Positions 47,156-56,560 of a DNA stretch of 64,000 nucleotides are shown here, piece by piece. Below the pieces are notes generated by a model. That model searched no databases, had not been told where the DNA came from, and worked only from the letters and a program-made list of their open reading frames with translations. Positions within the stretch are counted from its first letter, which is position 1. Each line of letters begins with the position of its first letter. Source of the stretch: Rhodanobacter fulvus Jip2 (GTDB lineage: Bacteria; Pseudomonadota; Gammaproteobacteria; Xanthomonadales; Rhodanobacteraceae); the NCBI RefSeq assembly GCF_000264315.1, contig NZ_AJXU01000065.1, forward strand, positions 83,151 through 147,150, written 5' to 3'. The translations under genes were made by a program, and so were the position numbers.

Positions 47156-49463
47156 GCGGCGCCATCAGGATGGATAGGCAGAAGTGAAACGCGACGCCCA
47201 GGCTCACGGTGAGCCCGATCGCGCGCAGCACCGGGATCGTGGCCCACGCCAGCATGCCGAACACCAGCAGTGCGGACAGTACGCAGACGATGGTGGCGTG
47301 CAGCGTGCGCCGCTGCTCGGCCGGGTCGCCGGTATCGCGTTCGAAGAACAGCGCGTAGTGCAGGCCGAGCCCACCGGCCAGGATCAGCGCCACCAGGTGG
47401 AACAGCGAGATCTCGATGCCGGCCATGCGCTCCACCGCCAGCACCAGGAAGGTGGCCAGCGTCATCGGTGCCAGCACGTGCCAGGCGCGGCGCACGCTGC
47501 GCAGGGCGAAGCTGATGGTCAGCACCAGCAGCACCGCCGCGGCCAGCAGCGCCTGCAGGATGCGCGTGCGGTAGTCGACCACCAGCGATTCGGACGCGGC
47601 CTTCAGATCGAGCAGGCGCACGCTGCCGTGGCTGCCTTCGCCCAGCGCCTGCAGCGCCGCCACATCATGCACGCCGCTGACCGTGCCCAGGCCCAGCCAA
47701 TGGCCGTCGCGCGGCACCAGCATGGCGGCGAGGCGCTGGCCCAGCGGCGTCTGCGCGTAGCGTTCGGGCGTCAACGGCGGCAGCGTGCGCGCGGTCCGCA
47801 CATCGTCGAGGAAGGGCTGGAACAGGTCGGCGCGGAACGGCAGGCCGTCGAGTGCTTCGGTGAGGTCGTGTTGCAGCGTGGCCTGGTCGGGCAACTTCTG
47901 CTGGCGCTCGCGCTGCAAGGCCACGGCGGGCAGGTAGCGCGAGGGCAGTTCCAGCGTGTCCACCGCATGCCTGGCCACCAGCGCATCGACGCGCGGCTGC
48001 AGCTGTTGCGACAGTTCCAGCACGCCTTGCGCGGTCGGCGCCTGCAATACCAGCAGGTAGCGCACGTCGGGCGCGCCCAGCGCCTGGCGCAGGCGCGCGT
48101 CGTGCTGCAGCATGCTTTGCGGCAACGGCGTCAGCGCGGCCAGGTTGTTTTGCCAGAACGGGCCGGGCGCCAGCGCCAGCATCGCCACGATCGCGGCGGC
48201 CACCAGCAGCGGCAGCCAGCGCGGCCGCGGCAGGCGATCCACGAACGCACGCGCGCGCACCAGCCAGCGCATGTCGGCCACGTCGCGCACCCGCCGCGGC
48301 AGCAGGTGCGGCAGCAGATAGCGCGTGCTGAAACCGGCCGCCAGCAGGCCCACGATGGTGAACACCGCCAACTGCTTCAGGCCGTTCACGCCCGAGGCGT
48401 AGAACGCCAGGTAGGCGATGCAGGCCGAGGCGATGGCGGTCAGCAGCAGCGGCCACAAAGCGCGCACGCTGTGCAGCGCATCCTCGCCCGCGCGGCGATG
48501 GCTGAGCACGCGGATCGGATACTCCTGTGCCACGCCCAGCAGGGTGAAACCGAACGCCAAAGTGATGCCATGCACGTCGGGGAAGGCCAGCGTCAGCGCC
48601 ACGATGCCGGCCAGCGCGGCGCTGGCGATGGGCAGCGCCGACAGCAGCAGCGAGCCGATGCTGCGATACGCCAGCAGCAGCAGGGCGATGAAACCCACGG
48701 TGGAAATGCGCCCGATCCAGTCCGCCTGGTGCCGGGTCTGCGCGCCCACCACCACGCTGAAATAGCCCGGGCCGCTCAGTTCGAGCTTGGCGCCGGCGCT
48801 GCCGGGCAAGGCGTGGAACGCCTTTTCGATGCCATCGATGGCCTGCTGCTGGGCGCCGGGATCGAAGCCCGCGGCGACTGTCTGCACCAGCAGCAAGGCT
48901 TCGTCCTGCGCCGAGAACCACACGCCGTCGCGCACCTGCGGCGATTTGGCCGGCGCCCACATCTGGGCCAGTTTCAGCACCTCCAGCGTGGGATCGCGCG
49001 GCAGCAGGCCCTTCAGCAGGCTGGCCGCGGGTGAGGACAGCTCATCCAGCCGTTGCTGCAGCTGGTCGGCGAGGTAGGCCTCGTCCAGCGGCTGCGTATC
49101 CAGCGTGGGCGACAGCAGGTAACGGTACGGCAGCAGCGCCGGGTCCAGCGCGCCGGGATCGAAACTGCCATTGATGACCTGGCTGTAGCGCGGGTCGTTT
49201 TTCAGCGTCGCCACCAGCCCCTGGCTGAGTGCCGCCAGCTCCTCGTCGGAGCCGCCGGAAATCGCCAGCAGCAACAGCCGTGAGCCCGGGCCTTCACCCA
49301 CCTGCTCCATCAGCAGCCGCTGGTCCGGCGTGGTCGGCGCGGGCATGAAACTGCGCAGGTCGGTGCTGATCTTCAGGCGCTGGCTGACCACCCAGCCCAG
49401 CCCGGCCAGCGCCAGCAACCACAGCACCAGCAGCGTGGTGCGCCCGCCCCCGCGCAGGCTCAA
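47139..49463 (-). CDS. MMPL/RND-superfamily exporter of the pigment locus
   Basis: The 774-residue protein has two repeats of one helix, a large loop, then five helices, including LAFGFTLLGVAQEYPIRVLSHRRAG near residue 310 and a second set after residue 640. This topology is typical of the exporter in aryl-polyene clusters, which moves pigment lipid toward the outer membrane. The TTG at 49463 is preferred: GGGGAGG lies about five bases upstream and it overlaps the preceding stop (TTGA). A GTG at 49478 is the alternative. Confidence 0.82.
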   Translation of the reverse strand: MSLRGGGRTTLLVLWLLALAGLGWVVSQRLKISTDLRSFMPAPTTPDQRLLMEQVGEGPGSRLLLLAISGGSDEELAALSQGLVATLKNDPRYSQVINGSFDPGALDPALLPYRYLLSPTLDTQPLDEAYLADQLQQRLDELSSPAASLLKGLLPRDPTLEVLKLAQMWAPAKSPQVRDGVWFSAQDEALLLVQTVAAGFDPGAQQQAIDGIEKAFHALPGSAGAKLELSGPGYFSVVVGAQTRHQADWIGRISTVGFIALLLLAYRSIGSLLLSALPIASAALAGIVALTLAFPDVHGITLAFGFTLLGVAQEYPIRVLSHRRAGEDALHSVRALWPLLLTAIASACIAYLAFYASGVNGLKQLAVFTIVGLLAAGFSTRYLLPHLLPRRVRDVADMRWLVRARAFVDRLPRPRWLPLLVAAAIVAMLALAPGPFWQNNLAALTPLPQSMLQHDARLRQALGAPDVRYLLVLQAPTAQGVLELSQQLQPRVDALVARHAVDTLELPSRYLPAVALQRERQQKLPDQATLQHDLTEALDGLPFRADLFQPFLDDVRTARTLPPLTPERYAQTPLGQRLAAMLVPRDGHWLGLGTVSGVHDVAALQALGEGSHGSVRLLDLKAASESLVVDYRTRILQALLAAAVLLVLTISFALRSVRRAWHVLAPMTLATFLVLAVERMAGIEISLFHLVALILAGGLGLHYALFFERDTGDPAEQRRTLHATIVCVLSALLVFGMLAWATIPVLRAIGLTVSLGVAFHFCLSILMAPHASES

Positions 49464-50122
49464 GGCGCCTCCCCGCACAGCGCCAGCAGCGATTCGCGGG
49501 TGGGTTGCGCCGGCATCCTCGCCGCCAGCGGGCCCAGCAGATCCACCGCCAGGTCGCCGTCGGCCTCGTGCATCTGCATGCAGCGCGACACGGTCGCGTA
49601 ACCGTTGATGGTGATGGCGGCGATGGTGCGGGCGACCTTGGTGTCGCGCGGCACCAGGCTCAGCGTCCAGTGCGCGGCGGGGTCACCGTCGTGGCTGATC
49701 TTGAACACCTGTTGCAGGTGCGTCGGATCGCCGCTGAGCAAGGCCACGAAACTGTCCAGCAGCACCTGCAGTTGCGGTGCGCGGCTCAGCGAAAAATGGC
49801 GCGGCTTCTTGCCGGCGCGCTCCTGCGTCACCTCGCCGTCGGCGATGGTGAAGGTTTCGGCCTTGGGCTGCTCCACACGCCGTTGCAGCTTGTCGTCGCC
49901 CAGCCAGGCCAGCTCGCCGGAAATCACCAGCGGCCGGTCCAGCACCTGCATGAAGCGCGCTTCGGCGAAGGCGGTGTGCGCGGGTGCCGGTTGTCCCAGC
50001 GCGCTGATCAACGCCAGCGTGGCCGACGAGGCCGGCGCCGGTGCCGCTGCTTCAGACGCCGATATGTTCGCCGACCACAGCAGCAGGCTCGACATCATCA
50101 CGAGCGTCTTGCCAGAAATCAT
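49460..50122 (-). CDS. LolA-like periplasmic carrier of the pigment locus
   Basis: The product is about 220 residues with an N-terminal signal peptide (MISGKTLVMMSSLLLWSANI). It then has a LolA-like domain, TAFAEARFMQVLDRPLVISGELAWLGDDKLQR near residue 50 and AETFTIADGEVTQERAGKKP after it. In aryl-polyene loci such proteins are thought to carry lipid-linked pigment across the periplasm. The start is uncertain: 50122 makes a better signal sequence but overlaps the acyltransferase end by 71 bases; 50098 is the shorter alternative. Confidence 0.75.
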   Translation of the reverse strand: MISGKTLVMMSSLLLWSANISASEAAAPAPASSATLALISALGQPAPAHTAFAEARFMQVLDRPLVISGELAWLGDDKLQRRVEQPKAETFTIADGEVTQERAGKKPRHFSLSRAPQLQVLLDSFVALLSGDPTHLQQVFKISHDGDPAAHWTLSLVPRDTKVARTIAAITINGYATVSRCMQMHEADGDLAVDLLGPLAARMPAQPTRESLLALCGEAP

Positions 50123-51005
50123 AGAAGTTGAACCAGTTGTAGGGAGCGACATGGATGTAGTGTTCCACCCGCTGCGCATACCGGGCCATCAAGGTATCCA
50201 GCGCGGGCCCGCGGTTTTGTCGTGGAATCTCGACCTGGTCGGCGAACGGCTCGAACATCAGCCGATAGCGGTTGCCGCCCAGATAGAGACCGAAGCACAG
50301 TACCACCGGCACCTGCAGCGTATGCGCCAGCAGCCAGGGGCTGACCGGGAACGGCGCGGTCGAGCCCAGCAACGGGACACGACGCAACACCTCGTGGCCG
50401 CGGCCACGATCGGCCAGCATCGCCACCACCGCGCCTTGCTGGCAGGCTTCGGCCATCGCCAGCGCGATGCTGGTGCCGTCCTGTGCGGCATCGATCACGC
50501 AGCCGCCGATCTCCGGCGCCAGCGCTTCCAGCAGCTCGGTCATCGCGGGGGTTTTCTGCTTGTCCAGCACCACCCGCAGCGGCAGCTCCGGGCGCCGCCC
50601 GCCGATCGCCCGCAGCGCCTCGAAACTGCCCTGGTGCGAACCGAACAGCAGCACGCCACGACCCAGCGCCACGCGCTGCTCCAATTGTTCCAGGCCCACC
50701 ACCTCGATCCGGAACGGCCGCTCGCCATGCGCCAGCAGGAACACCCGATCCATGATCGTGGCGGCAAAGCAGTGCAGATGTTTCATCACCTGCCATGGCG
50801 TGCCCGGCCGGCCGAACACGCGCTGCAGATAGTGCCGCGACGCCTGTCGCTCCGGCGCGCGGCGCAGGTAGAAGTAGACCGTGATCGGATACAGGCACAA
50901 CCGGCCCAGCCGGCGGCCGCCGTACAGGGCGATATTGCGGATCAGCCACAGCGCGAAACGGCCGCCGCCCTCGGGGCGGCTCTGCCAGTTCCCGGTGTTG
51001 CTCAT
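50052..51005 (-). CDS. LpxL-like lysophospholipid/aryl-polyene acyltransferase
   Basis: The 317-residue protein belongs to the HtrB/LpxL acyltransferase family. It has the catalytic HX4E motif, H124-QGSF-E129 in FGSHQGSFEAL, and MLADRGRGHEVLRRVPLLG near residue 197. It probably transfers the finished aryl polyene or a fatty acid to a lipid anchor. It overlaps the upstream FabZ-like gene by four bases. Confidence 0.85.
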   Translation of the reverse strand: MSNTGNWQSRPEGGGRFALWLIRNIALYGGRRLGRLCLYPITVYFYLRRAPERQASRHYLQRVFGRPGTPWQVMKHLHCFAATIMDRVFLLAHGERPFRIEVVGLEQLEQRVALGRGVLLFGSHQGSFEALRAIGGRRPELPLRVVLDKQKTPAMTELLEALAPEIGGCVIDAAQDGTSIALAMAEACQQGAVVAMLADRGRGHEVLRRVPLLGSTAPFPVSPWLLAHTLQVPVVLCFGLYLGGNRYRLMFEPFADQVEIPRQNRGPALDTLMARYAQRVEHYIHVAPYNWFNFYDFWQDARDDVEPAAVVGEHIGV

Positions 51006-51295
51006 GCCGCGCCCTCGACGAGGCCGCGCGCCAGCACGGTGTCATCGCGGCGGATCTCGAAACGGACCCGCGCCTCGGCCGACGTCAGCCGTACCGTGGC
51101 CGCTTCGTCAGGCAGCAGCGGGGCCAGGAATTTCGCCTCCACCACCCGCGCCAGCCGCTGGCCGCGCCAGGCGCGCAAGGCCAGCGCCACCTGCTCCAGC
51201 AACACCACGCCAGGCACCAGCGGCTGGCCCGGAAAATGGCCTGGCAGCGCCGGATGCGTGGCATGGATGCGGAGAGGTTGTTCGAACGCGGTCAT
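51002..51295 (-). CDS. FabZ-like hot-dog dehydratase (short)
   Basis: The 97-residue hot-dog protein carries HFPGQPLVPGVVLLEQVALAL, the FabZ/ApeI motif with H and G-P-G, near residue 20. It is small for the fold but typical of the second dehydratase in aryl-polyene loci. The ATG at 51295 begins at the conserved region. It follows the ACP gene by 117 bases and overlaps the acyltransferase start. Confidence 0.8.
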   Translation of the reverse strand: MTAFEQPLRIHATHPALPGHFPGQPLVPGVVLLEQVALALRAWRGQRLARVVEAKFLAPLLPDEAATVRLTSAEARVRFEIRRDDTVLARGLVEGAA

Positions 51296-51412
51296 GATGT
51301 CGCCACACGCAAGGTCATGTCCGGCAGCGCAAACGCGCAGGCCGGACCATGCGCAAGGCATTCGCGGGGAAGCACGGCGTGACGGGAGAAAACGCCAGCA
51401 GGGCCGCAGCGT

Positions 51413-51682
51413 TCAGCTGACCTTGTGCTGCTCGACATGCGCGGAAAGCGTACGCAGGCTGGTGAAGATCTGCCGGTTGTCCGGGTTGTCCGAACGCAGC
51501 TGGAAACCGTAGCGCTTGGACACCGCCAGCGCGATTTCCAGTGCATCGATGGAATCGAGTCCCAGATCGCCGCCAAACAGCGGGGCATCGGGGTCGATCT
51601 GCGCGGGGGTGACCGTTTCGAGGTTCAGGCATTGCACGACCAACGTGGCCAATTCGTGTTGCGCCGCTGTCTGTTCCGCCAT
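51413..51682 (-). CDS. acyl carrier protein of the pigment locus
   Basis: The 89-residue ACP has the phosphopantetheine attachment Ser44 in GGDLGLDSIDALE. It would carry the growing aryl polyene between the ketosynthase, reductase and dehydratases. It is the first gene of the minus arm and diverges from the chorismatase gene over about 93 bases, a natural shared promoter region. The housekeeping AcpP gene would be elsewhere. Confidence 0.9.
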   Translation of the reverse strand: MAEQTAAQHELATLVVQCLNLETVTPAQIDPDAPLFGGDLGLDSIDALEIALAVSKRYGFQLRSDNPDNRQIFTSLRTLSAHVEQHKVS

Positions 51683-51775
51683 GCTTGATTCCGTACTCTA
51701 ATGCATTGCCTCCCCCCGGGGGCATTGGGCGCGGAGTGTAACATAGCGCCCTTGCCTTACCCGGTTGTAACGAAG

Positions 51776-52759
51776 ATGCAGGGATGTGAAAACCCACAGC
51801 GCGCGCCCTTGCGGCGCGCACCGCGAGTTTCCTACCGCGTGGCCGATGCCGAGGCTGCGCTGGCGGAAACCGGCACCTTGGCGTTGTTCGATTTCGGCGC
51901 GCGCGCGCGGCGCGATGACCCGCGCTGCCTGCAGGTGGCGCTGGAAAGTTTCGACGCGCCGTCAACGCTGGAGATCTGGCAGGTGGATGCGCCGGTGGAA
52001 TCCGGCGTCGCCGGCGACCTGCGCTGGTCGGCCGGCGGCGGCTGGCTGTACGCCGCGATCGAGCTGGATGAGCGCGACCACGGCGGCCCGCAGGCCACCG
52101 CCGCCCGCGCCTACGAACAGTTGCGTGCGTTCGTCGGCCAGCGTGCCGAGCACCATGTGCTGCGCATCTGGAATTACATGGCCGCGATCAACCAGGGCGA
52201 GGGCGACGCCGAGCGTTACAAGCAGTTCTGCATCGGTCGCGCCGAGGGCATGGGCGATTTCTTCGCCGAAGGTTTTCCCGCCGCCACCGCCATCGGCCAC
52301 CATGGCGAGGTGCCGCTGCTGCAGGTTTACCTGCTGGCCTGCGACCAGCCGGGCCAGCGAGTGGAAAACCCGCGCCAGGTCAGTGCCTGGCGCTACCCGC
52401 GCCAATACGGCAGCACGCCGCCCAGCTTCGCCCGCGCCATGAGCCTGCCGGCGCTGGACGCGCTGGCGATCTCCGGTACCGCCGCCGTGGTGGGCCACGC
52501 CTCGGCGCACCACGACGACCTCGATGCGCAGCTCGAGGAAACCCTGGTCAACCTCGAAGCCCTGCTGGCCAGCGCCGGCATGAGCGCCGGCTTCGACACC
52601 CAGTCGCCGCTGAAAGCCTATGTGCGGCACGGTGTCGATGCCGCACGCGTGAACGATTTCCTGCAGCAACGCCTGCCCGGCGTACCGGTGCTGGTGCTGC
52701 ACGGCGACATCTGCCGCGGGGAGTTGCTGGTGGAAATCGACGGCTGGCGCTACGTATAG
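51776..52759 (+). CDS. xanB2: chorismatase (XanB2/Hyg5-like)
   Basis: The 327-residue protein matches the chorismatase family, often annotated as pteridine-dependent deoxygenase. The end HGDICRGELLVEIDG has C313 and E320 in the seven-residue spacing seen at the active site of Hyg5 and related enzymes. In Xanthomonas, XanB2 splits chorismate to 3- and 4-hydroxybenzoate, the starter for xanthomonadin and precursor of quinones. ATG 51776 is supported by length only. It diverges from the ACP gene. Confidence 0.88.
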   Translation: MQGCENPQRAPLRRAPRVSYRVADAEAALAETGTLALFDFGARARRDDPRCLQVALESFDAPSTLEIWQVDAPVESGVAGDLRWSAGGGWLYAAIELDERDHGGPQATAARAYEQLRAFVGQRAEHHVLRIWNYMAAINQGEGDAERYKQFCIGRAEGMGDFFAEGFPAATAIGHHGEVPLLQVYLLACDQPGQRVENPRQVSAWRYPRQYGSTPPSFARAMSLPALDALAISGTAAVVGHASAHHDDLDAQLEETLVNLEALLASAGMSAGFDTQSPLKAYVRHGVDAARVNDFLQQRLPGVPVLVLHGDICRGELLVEIDGWRYV

Positions 52760-52779
52760 AGCCAGCCGTGCGTGCGAGA

Positions 52780-52840
52780 AGCGAGGAGTGAGAGAAGAGC
52801 CACGGCGCACCTCGGCGCCGCTCTTCACTCACTTCGCGCT
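52780..52840. repeat. imperfect inverted repeat between convergent genes
   Basis: Arms at 52780-52800 and 52820-52840 (AGCGAGGAGTGAGAGAAGAG and the complement of CTCTTCACTCACTTCGCGCT) match in most positions. The loop is GC-rich with a small GGCGC hairpin. The chorismatase and hemerythrin genes converge here, so it may end both transcripts. Confidence 0.6.
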
Positions 52841-52846
52841 TTCCGC

Positions 52847-53260
52847 TCAACCAGCGGCCGCCAGCTTGTCGCCGCAATGCGCGTCGTAAGCCGGATACAG
52901 GCGCACTTCCTCGCGCGTCCAGCGCTTGTTGAGCGTACCCATCAGCTTGCCGAAGCCGCGGGCGAATACCAGGTCGTCGTGCTCGCGTTCCATGCCGTCG
53001 AAGAAGGCCAGGATCTCGCGTGAGAGTTCCTGCATTTCGTTGGCGTATTCGTTGGCCAGCGGCTGGGTTTGCGGGTTGCCGCGCAGGGCGGGGTAGAGGT
53101 GGGTGTCTTCGTGATGCAGGTGGTCGACGATCAACTGTCGCGCCTTCTTCAGCTGGCGCTGGCCTTCCGGCGTGGAAATGCCGACGCGCCGCACCGAATC
53201 CAGCACGTCGCGCATTTGCGCGTGCTCGTTTCGGAGATTGACGATGAGGGTGGAGGACAT
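52847..53260 (-). CDS. hemerythrin-domain protein
   Basis: The 137-residue protein is a bare four-helix hemerythrin domain with likely iron ligands H13, H47, H50, E51, H54, H94 and E117/E118 (motif HHEDTHLYPAL at 49-59). Such proteins bind oxygen or nitric oxide, or sense redox; the specific role is unknown. It sits downstream of glmU on the same strand with a 95-base gap. Confidence 0.85.
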   Translation of the reverse strand: MSSTLIVNLRNEHAQMRDVLDSVRRVGISTPEGQRQLKKARQLIVDHLHHEDTHLYPALRGNPQTQPLANEYANEMQELSREILAFFDGMEREHDDLVFARGFGKLMGTLNKRWTREEVRLYPAYDAHCGDKLAAAG

Positions 53261-53355
53261 GCGGTGACTCCGTCACTGGGGGAGCCCACAGCATGCTGGC
53301 CGGCCTGCGTGCCGGCACTGACCTGGATCACGGCGCCGCCGCCGGCCTCCCGCGC

Positions 53356-54729
53356 TCAGCGCGGCTGTTTCACCGGCCGCTTCCAGCCCGGCAACGTCAG
53401 CTGCCGGCCGCGCGCCACGGTGAGCTCGCCCTCGGGCGCATCGCGGGTGATCACCGAGCCGGCGCCGATGGTGGCCTGCGCACCGATCGTCACCGGCGCC
53501 ACCAGCGAGCTGTTGGAGCCGATGAAGGCGCCGTCGCCGATGTGCGTCTGGAACTTGTTCACGCCGTCGTAGTTGCAGGTGATGGTGCCGGCGCCGATGT
53601 TGACGCCGCTGCCCACCACGCTGTCGCCGAGGTAGGTGAGATGGTTGGCCTTGCTGCCCTCGCCCAGGTGCGTCTTCTTGGTTTCCACGAAGTTGCCGAT
53701 GTGCACGCCGGCATCCAGCTCGGTGCCGGGGCGCAGCCGCGCGAACGGGCCGATCGTGCAGGGGCCGTGGGTGACCACGCCGTCCAGGTCGCAATGTGCT
53801 TGCACCACGGTGCCGGCGGCCAGTTGCACGTTGTGCAGACGGCAGAACGGGCCGATGCGCACGCGGTCGCCCAACTGCACGCGGCCTTCCAGGATCACGT
53901 CGATATCCAGCTCCACGTCGCTGCCGGTTTCGACCGTGCCGCGCACGTCCAGGCGCAGCGGATCGGCCAGGCGCACGCCCTCGCGCATCAACGCTTCGGC
54001 AGCGCGGCGCCGGTAGGCGGCTTCCAGCGTGGACAACTGCAGCGAATCATTCGCGCCGGCCGCTTCCACCGGATCGTCGCATTCGACGCTGAGTGCCGGT
54101 TGGCCTTCCTGCGCGGCCATCCCGAAAATGTCGGTGAGGTAGTACTCGCCCTGGGCGTTGTTGCGGTCGAGCCGCCCGATCCAGCCGCGCAGCGCCTGCG
54201 CATCGGCCACCAGGATGCCGGTGTTGACCAGGTCTACCGCGCGCTGCTGCGCGTCGGCGTCCTTCTCCTCGACCACCGCCTGCACGCGGCTGGCGTCATC
54301 GCACAACACACGGCCGTAGCCGCGCGGCTGGGCCAGGCGCATGGTGAGCAGGCCCAGGGCGCTGCCGCTGTGCACCAGCCGCTGCAGCGTCTCGACGCGG
54401 GTCAGCGGCACGTCGCCATACAGCACCAACACGCGAGCACCATCCGGCACGCCGGCCAGCGCCTGCTCCACCGCGTGGCCGGTGCCCAGGCGCTCGGCCT
54501 GCAGCGCCCAGCGCAGGTCGGTCTGGTCGGCGAACGCGGCCTGCACCTGATCGCCGCCGTGACCGTGCACGATGTGGATCGCCGCCGGCTGCAACGCCCG
54601 CGCCGCGTTCACCACATGGGCCAGCAAGGGCTGGCCGGCCAGCGGCATCAGCACCTTGGGCCGGGCGGATTTCATTCGCGTGCCGGCGCCGGCGGCGAGG
54701 ACGATCACATGCAGGGGCGGCGTTGCCAT
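53356..54729 (-). CDS. glmU: bifunctional GlcNAc-1-P uridyltransferase/acetyltransferase
   Basis: GlmU makes UDP-GlcNAc for peptidoglycan and LPS. The 457-residue protein has the N-terminal nucleotidyltransferase motif [22 protein letters not shown] near residue 11 (sugar-nucleotide P-loop). The C-terminal left-handed beta helix of hexapeptide repeats includes [18 protein letters not shown] and [27 protein letters not shown]. Length matches E. coli (456). Confidence 0.97.
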   Translation of the reverse strand: MATPPLHVIVLAAGAGTRMKSARPKVLMPLAGQPLLAHVVNAARALQPAAIHIVHGHGGDQVQAAFADQTDLRWALQAERLGTGHAVEQALAGVPDGARVLVLYGDVPLTRVETLQRLVHSGSALGLLTMRLAQPRGYGRVLCDDASRVQAVVEEKDADAQQRAVDLVNTGILVADAQALRGWIGRLDRNNAQGEYYLTDIFGMAAQEGQPALSVECDDPVEAAGANDSLQLSTLEAAYRRRAAEALMREGVRLADPLRLDVRGTVETGSDVELDIDVILEGRVQLGDRVRIGPFCRLHNVQLAAGTVVQAHCDLDGVVTHGPCTIGPFARLRPGTELDAGVHIGNFVETKKTHLGEGSKANHLTYLGDSVVGSGVNIGAGTITCNYDGVNKFQTHIGDGAFIGSNSSLVAPVTIGAQATIGAGSVITRDAPEGELTVARGRQLTLPGWKRPVKQPR

Positions 54730-54906
54730 GGGTCACCTTGCAGTTCGGAAATCACGCAGGATAGCAGCGGCACGCGCCGCCACATCAGCGATGGCGCGCC
54801 CGTGGCAGCCTGCTGGCGGGTCGCTGGCACGGCACTGGCGTTGCAAACCGGCGACTATGCGGCACTCTGATCGCCGGCCGATGCCGGCAACGACAGGAAC
54901 ACCACG

Positions 54907-55359
54907 ATGCAGATACAAGCGGATGGGGCACAGGTGCGGCGTTGGCGCGATGGACGCGGCTGGTCTCAGGAGCATCTGGCCGAAGTGGCCGGCATCAGCC
55001 TCAGAACGGTGCAGCGGATCGAGAACGGCGAGAAGGCGGCGCGTGAATCGGTCATGGCCCTGGCCGCCGCCTTTGGCGTGGACGTCATGGCATTGACGGT
55101 CGATGCGCAGGCCCAGGCCGCGCAGGCCACACGCGATGGAAAGGCGAAAGAGCTTGCGGCACTCCGCCTGTCCGTTCTCATCCATCTCGCCGGATATCTG
55201 TTCGGGATGATGGTGTTCGCCGGCATCGGCCTCGGCATGGGGGACGCCGCCATCATGAGATGGCCGACGATCTGGTGGACCGTGGCGATGGCTGGCCACG
55301 GCCTGGTGCTGGCCGTAGTGGAGCTGGTAACGCGTTACCAACGCGTGGAACGAGCCTAG
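54907..55359 (+). CDS. XRE-family regulator with two membrane helices
   Basis: The 150-residue protein has an N-terminal helix-turn-helix, VRRWRDGRGWSQEHLAEVAGISLRTVQRIENG at about residues 10-41. A C-terminal 2TM segment follows (about 88-110 and 117-140). Such XRE-2TM proteins are membrane-bound regulators of unknown target. It diverges from glmU and converges on the DUF748 gene. Confidence 0.82.
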   Translation: MQIQADGAQVRRWRDGRGWSQEHLAEVAGISLRTVQRIENGEKAARESVMALAAAFGVDVMALTVDAQAQAAQATRDGKAKELAALRLSVLIHLAGYLFGMMVFAGIGLGMGDAAIMRWPTIWWTVAMAGHGLVLAVVELVTRYQRVERA

Positions 55360-55385
55360 CCATCCGCCGTTTTGCCGCGCGGGCT

Positions 55386-55405
55386 GGCGCGGGCGAGCCC
55401 GCGCC
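55386..55405. terminator. GC-rich hairpin between convergent genes
   Basis: GGCGCGGGC and GCCCGCGCC form a perfect 9-base stem around a 2-base centre. It lies between the XRE-2TM and DUF748 stops. There is no T-run, so the effect on transcription is uncertain. Confidence 0.4.
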
Positions 55406-55410
55406 TCGCA

Positions 55411-56490
55411 TCAGCCCTTGTCGTCGGGCGCAGGCTTCAGATCCTCCAGCTGCGGCGTGTAGGCCTTCACGAACGCATTGCGCAGCACGCCCACGATCGC
55501 CGCCCAGGTACCCAGCTTCTTGTCGTCGATACGCCCGCTGATCGGCACGCGGGTGGCGAACTGGTCCTTTGCGTGGTTCTTGAACAGCGAGGTGACGCCT
55601 TGCGCCACGGCCTCCCAGGCCACGCGCAGCGGGTTCTTCTTGTCCTGTTCCACGTCCTGCTGCCAGCTGAAGATCCTGACCCCGTGCAGCAGCGGTTTGG
55701 CGTAGCCGTCGAGTTGCCCGTTGCGCGCCTCCAGTTGCATCACGAAATCGCCGTTGCCGCCGGCGAAATCCAGCTTGGCGTAGGCGCGGGCGAAATCGTT
55801 GAGGCGGGTCAACTGGATGTCCTTGATGCGCAGTTCCACGCCGAAATCGCCGCTGCGCTCGAGCGGATCGATGCTGGCCTTGACCTGCAGCGGCGCGTCC
55901 TGCAGCACCTTGGCGGTGGCCTGCAAGGTGGCCACGCGACGGCCCTGGCGACGGTCGGCATTGGTGAGGTTGACGACGGTGCCGTTCACGTCGGTCATCT
56001 TCATGTCCACCCGCGGGTGCGAGGTGAAGTTGTGGAAGGTGACCGTGCTGTCGTGCACCGCCAGCTCGTCCAGCCGGATCGGCACCAGCATCTCCAACTG
56101 GTCCCGCCAGTTCACGCCCTTGCCGGACTGGCCGCTGGCGCTGCCGTCGCCATCGACGAAATTCAACGATGCGCGGGTGAATGCCACCTTGCCGCGCAGG
56201 CGGCCATGGGTCAGCGCGCGCCAGCTGATCGCGATATCGGTGTGGGCGGCATCGAACAGCGGCACCGGCACCTTGCCGCTGACCTTGACCACTTTCAGCT
56301 GCTCGATGCCGTAGGCGCCGCGCCACAGGTGGATGTCCACATCGGCCAGCTGGCCGTGGTAATCGCCCATCCGGTCCATGCGCTGGTTGAGATAGCTTTT
56401 CACCGCATACGGCAATGCCAGCCGCGCCACCACCAGCACCGCAACCACCACGAGCAGCCAGCCGACGGAGCGGCGATATCGGAATTTCAT
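55411..56490 (-). CDS. DUF748/AsmA-like inner-membrane protein
   Basis: The 359-residue protein has one N-terminal membrane helix (about residues 9-28) and a long periplasmic beta-rich domain with DIAISWRALTHGRLRG and VDMKMTDVNGTVVNL. It resembles DUF748/AsmA-like proteins linked to envelope lipid trafficking; the function here is inferred from family only. ATG at 56490 has GAGGA a few bases upstream; a longer open frame runs through a REP element and is unlikely. Confidence 0.8.
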   Translation of the reverse strand: MKFRYRRSVGWLLVVVAVLVVARLALPYAVKSYLNQRMDRMGDYHGQLADVDIHLWRGAYGIEQLKVVKVSGKVPVPLFDAAHTDIAISWRALTHGRLRGKVAFTRASLNFVDGDGSASGQSGKGVNWRDQLEMLVPIRLDELAVHDSTVTFHNFTSHPRVDMKMTDVNGTVVNLTNADRRQGRRVATLQATAKVLQDAPLQVKASIDPLERSGDFGVELRIKDIQLTRLNDFARAYAKLDFAGGNGDFVMQLEARNGQLDGYAKPLLHGVRIFSWQQDVEQDKKNPLRVAWEAVAQGVTSLFKNHAKDQFATRVPISGRIDDKKLGTWAAIVGVLRNAFVKAYTPQLEDLKPAPDDKG

Positions 56491-56560
56491 GGGCGATCCT
56501 CTGGGGATTCCGGCCGAGTATGCGATCGCGGATGTGGGCGCAATGTGGGCGGCGGACCCC

